A stretch of 48,736 bases of DNA from Cryobacterium sp. PH31-L1. Its GTDB lineage: Bacteria; Actinomycetota; Actinomycetes; Actinomycetales; Microbacteriaceae. Of the stretch, positions 48,694-48,736 are shown piece by piece. The notes beneath the pieces are model-generated. The model was given only the letters and a program-made list of their open reading frames with translations. It was not told the DNA's origin and did not search any database. Position 1 is the first letter of the stretch, and each line of letters begins with the position of its first letter. A program made the position numbers and the translations under genes. The stretch spans positions 1 to 48,736 of the forward strand of contig NZ_JASISM010000011.1 of NCBI RefSeq assembly GCF_030063145.1. The letters are read 5' to 3'.

Positions 48694-48736
48694 ATGTCCA
48701 GCCCGTCTTTGATCGCCGTGCGCGACGATAGTCATA
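48694..48736 (+). CDS. Possible start of a gene running off the right edge
   Basis: ATG 48694 opens a frame MSSPSLIAVRDDSH that leaves the window after 14 codons. AGGA lies about ten bases upstream, a weak ribosome-binding site. Too short to identify. Confidence 0.25.
   Translation, partial: MSSPSLIAVRDDSH

Overview
The window looks like chromosome or large-replicon DNA from a high-GC Gram-positive bacterium of the Micrococcales, most likely Microbacteriaceae. This rests on high GC with strong G/C at third codon positions, many GTG starts, several apparently leaderless genes, and families typical of the group (a mycothiol-dependent nitroreductase-like DsbA protein, SCO6745-like, DUF4913 and DUF2127 proteins). 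No rRNA, convincing tRNA or CRISPR array was seen.

Layout. 1-126: one end of an IS21-family element with the first codons of istA. 0.6-4.4 kb: a P-type ATPase gene fused in operon with a chimaeric response-regulator/histidine-kinase gene, followed by scraps of a glycosyltransferase/MFS locus. These scraps look like a collapsed paralogue of the intact locus at 18.5-26.8 kb. 4.4-7.4 kb: drug-efflux MFS and TspO-like membrane protein under a divergent MarR regulator. 7.9-9.2 kb: SRPBCC and DsbA-like proteins. 9.3-13.4 kb: a tight minus-strand operon of an acyl-CoA-dehydrogenase-fold flavoprotein, a cytoplasmic PhnD-like binding-fold protein, a radical SAM protein with a TusA-like N-terminus, a DoxX protein, a four-helix membrane protein and possibly a 58-residue protein. 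This is the best candidate for an undescribed pathway. 13.9-17.9 kb: truncated VOC gene, XRE-cupin regulator divergent from a methyltransferase/CPYC flavin-oxidoreductase pair, and an SCO6745-like gene. 18.5-21.6 kb: ChrB-PAP2-MFS operon divergent from DUF2127. 21.8-26.8 kb: two membrane-linked glycosyltransferases divergent from an OmpR-type two-component system.

27.0-36.2 kb is a decayed accessory zone: ZIP transporter pseudogene, TY-Chap-like gene, frameshifted arginine-rich gene, an HTH gene with a perfect operator, frameshifted YCII gene, an IS30 element with a split transposase, and the tail of a conjugative coupling protein. 36.3-44.7 kb is a complete sugar or polyol utilisation operon: DeoR regulator, ribose-type ABC transporter (binding lipoprotein, ATPase, two permeases), DhaK- and DhaL-type kinase subunits, and a beta-hydroxyacid dehydrogenase-type reductase. 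The transporter probably imports a small ketose or polyol that the split kinase phosphorylates. 44.7-48.7 kb: a 162-bp tandem repeat, an ssb/DUF4913 pair typical of mobile elements, an endonuclease/exonuclease/phosphatase-family gene, a flavin oxidase fragment, and a second decayed copy of the ssb/DUF4913 block.

Identifications come from reading translations and motifs by eye; no database search was run, and percentages are not given because none were computed.
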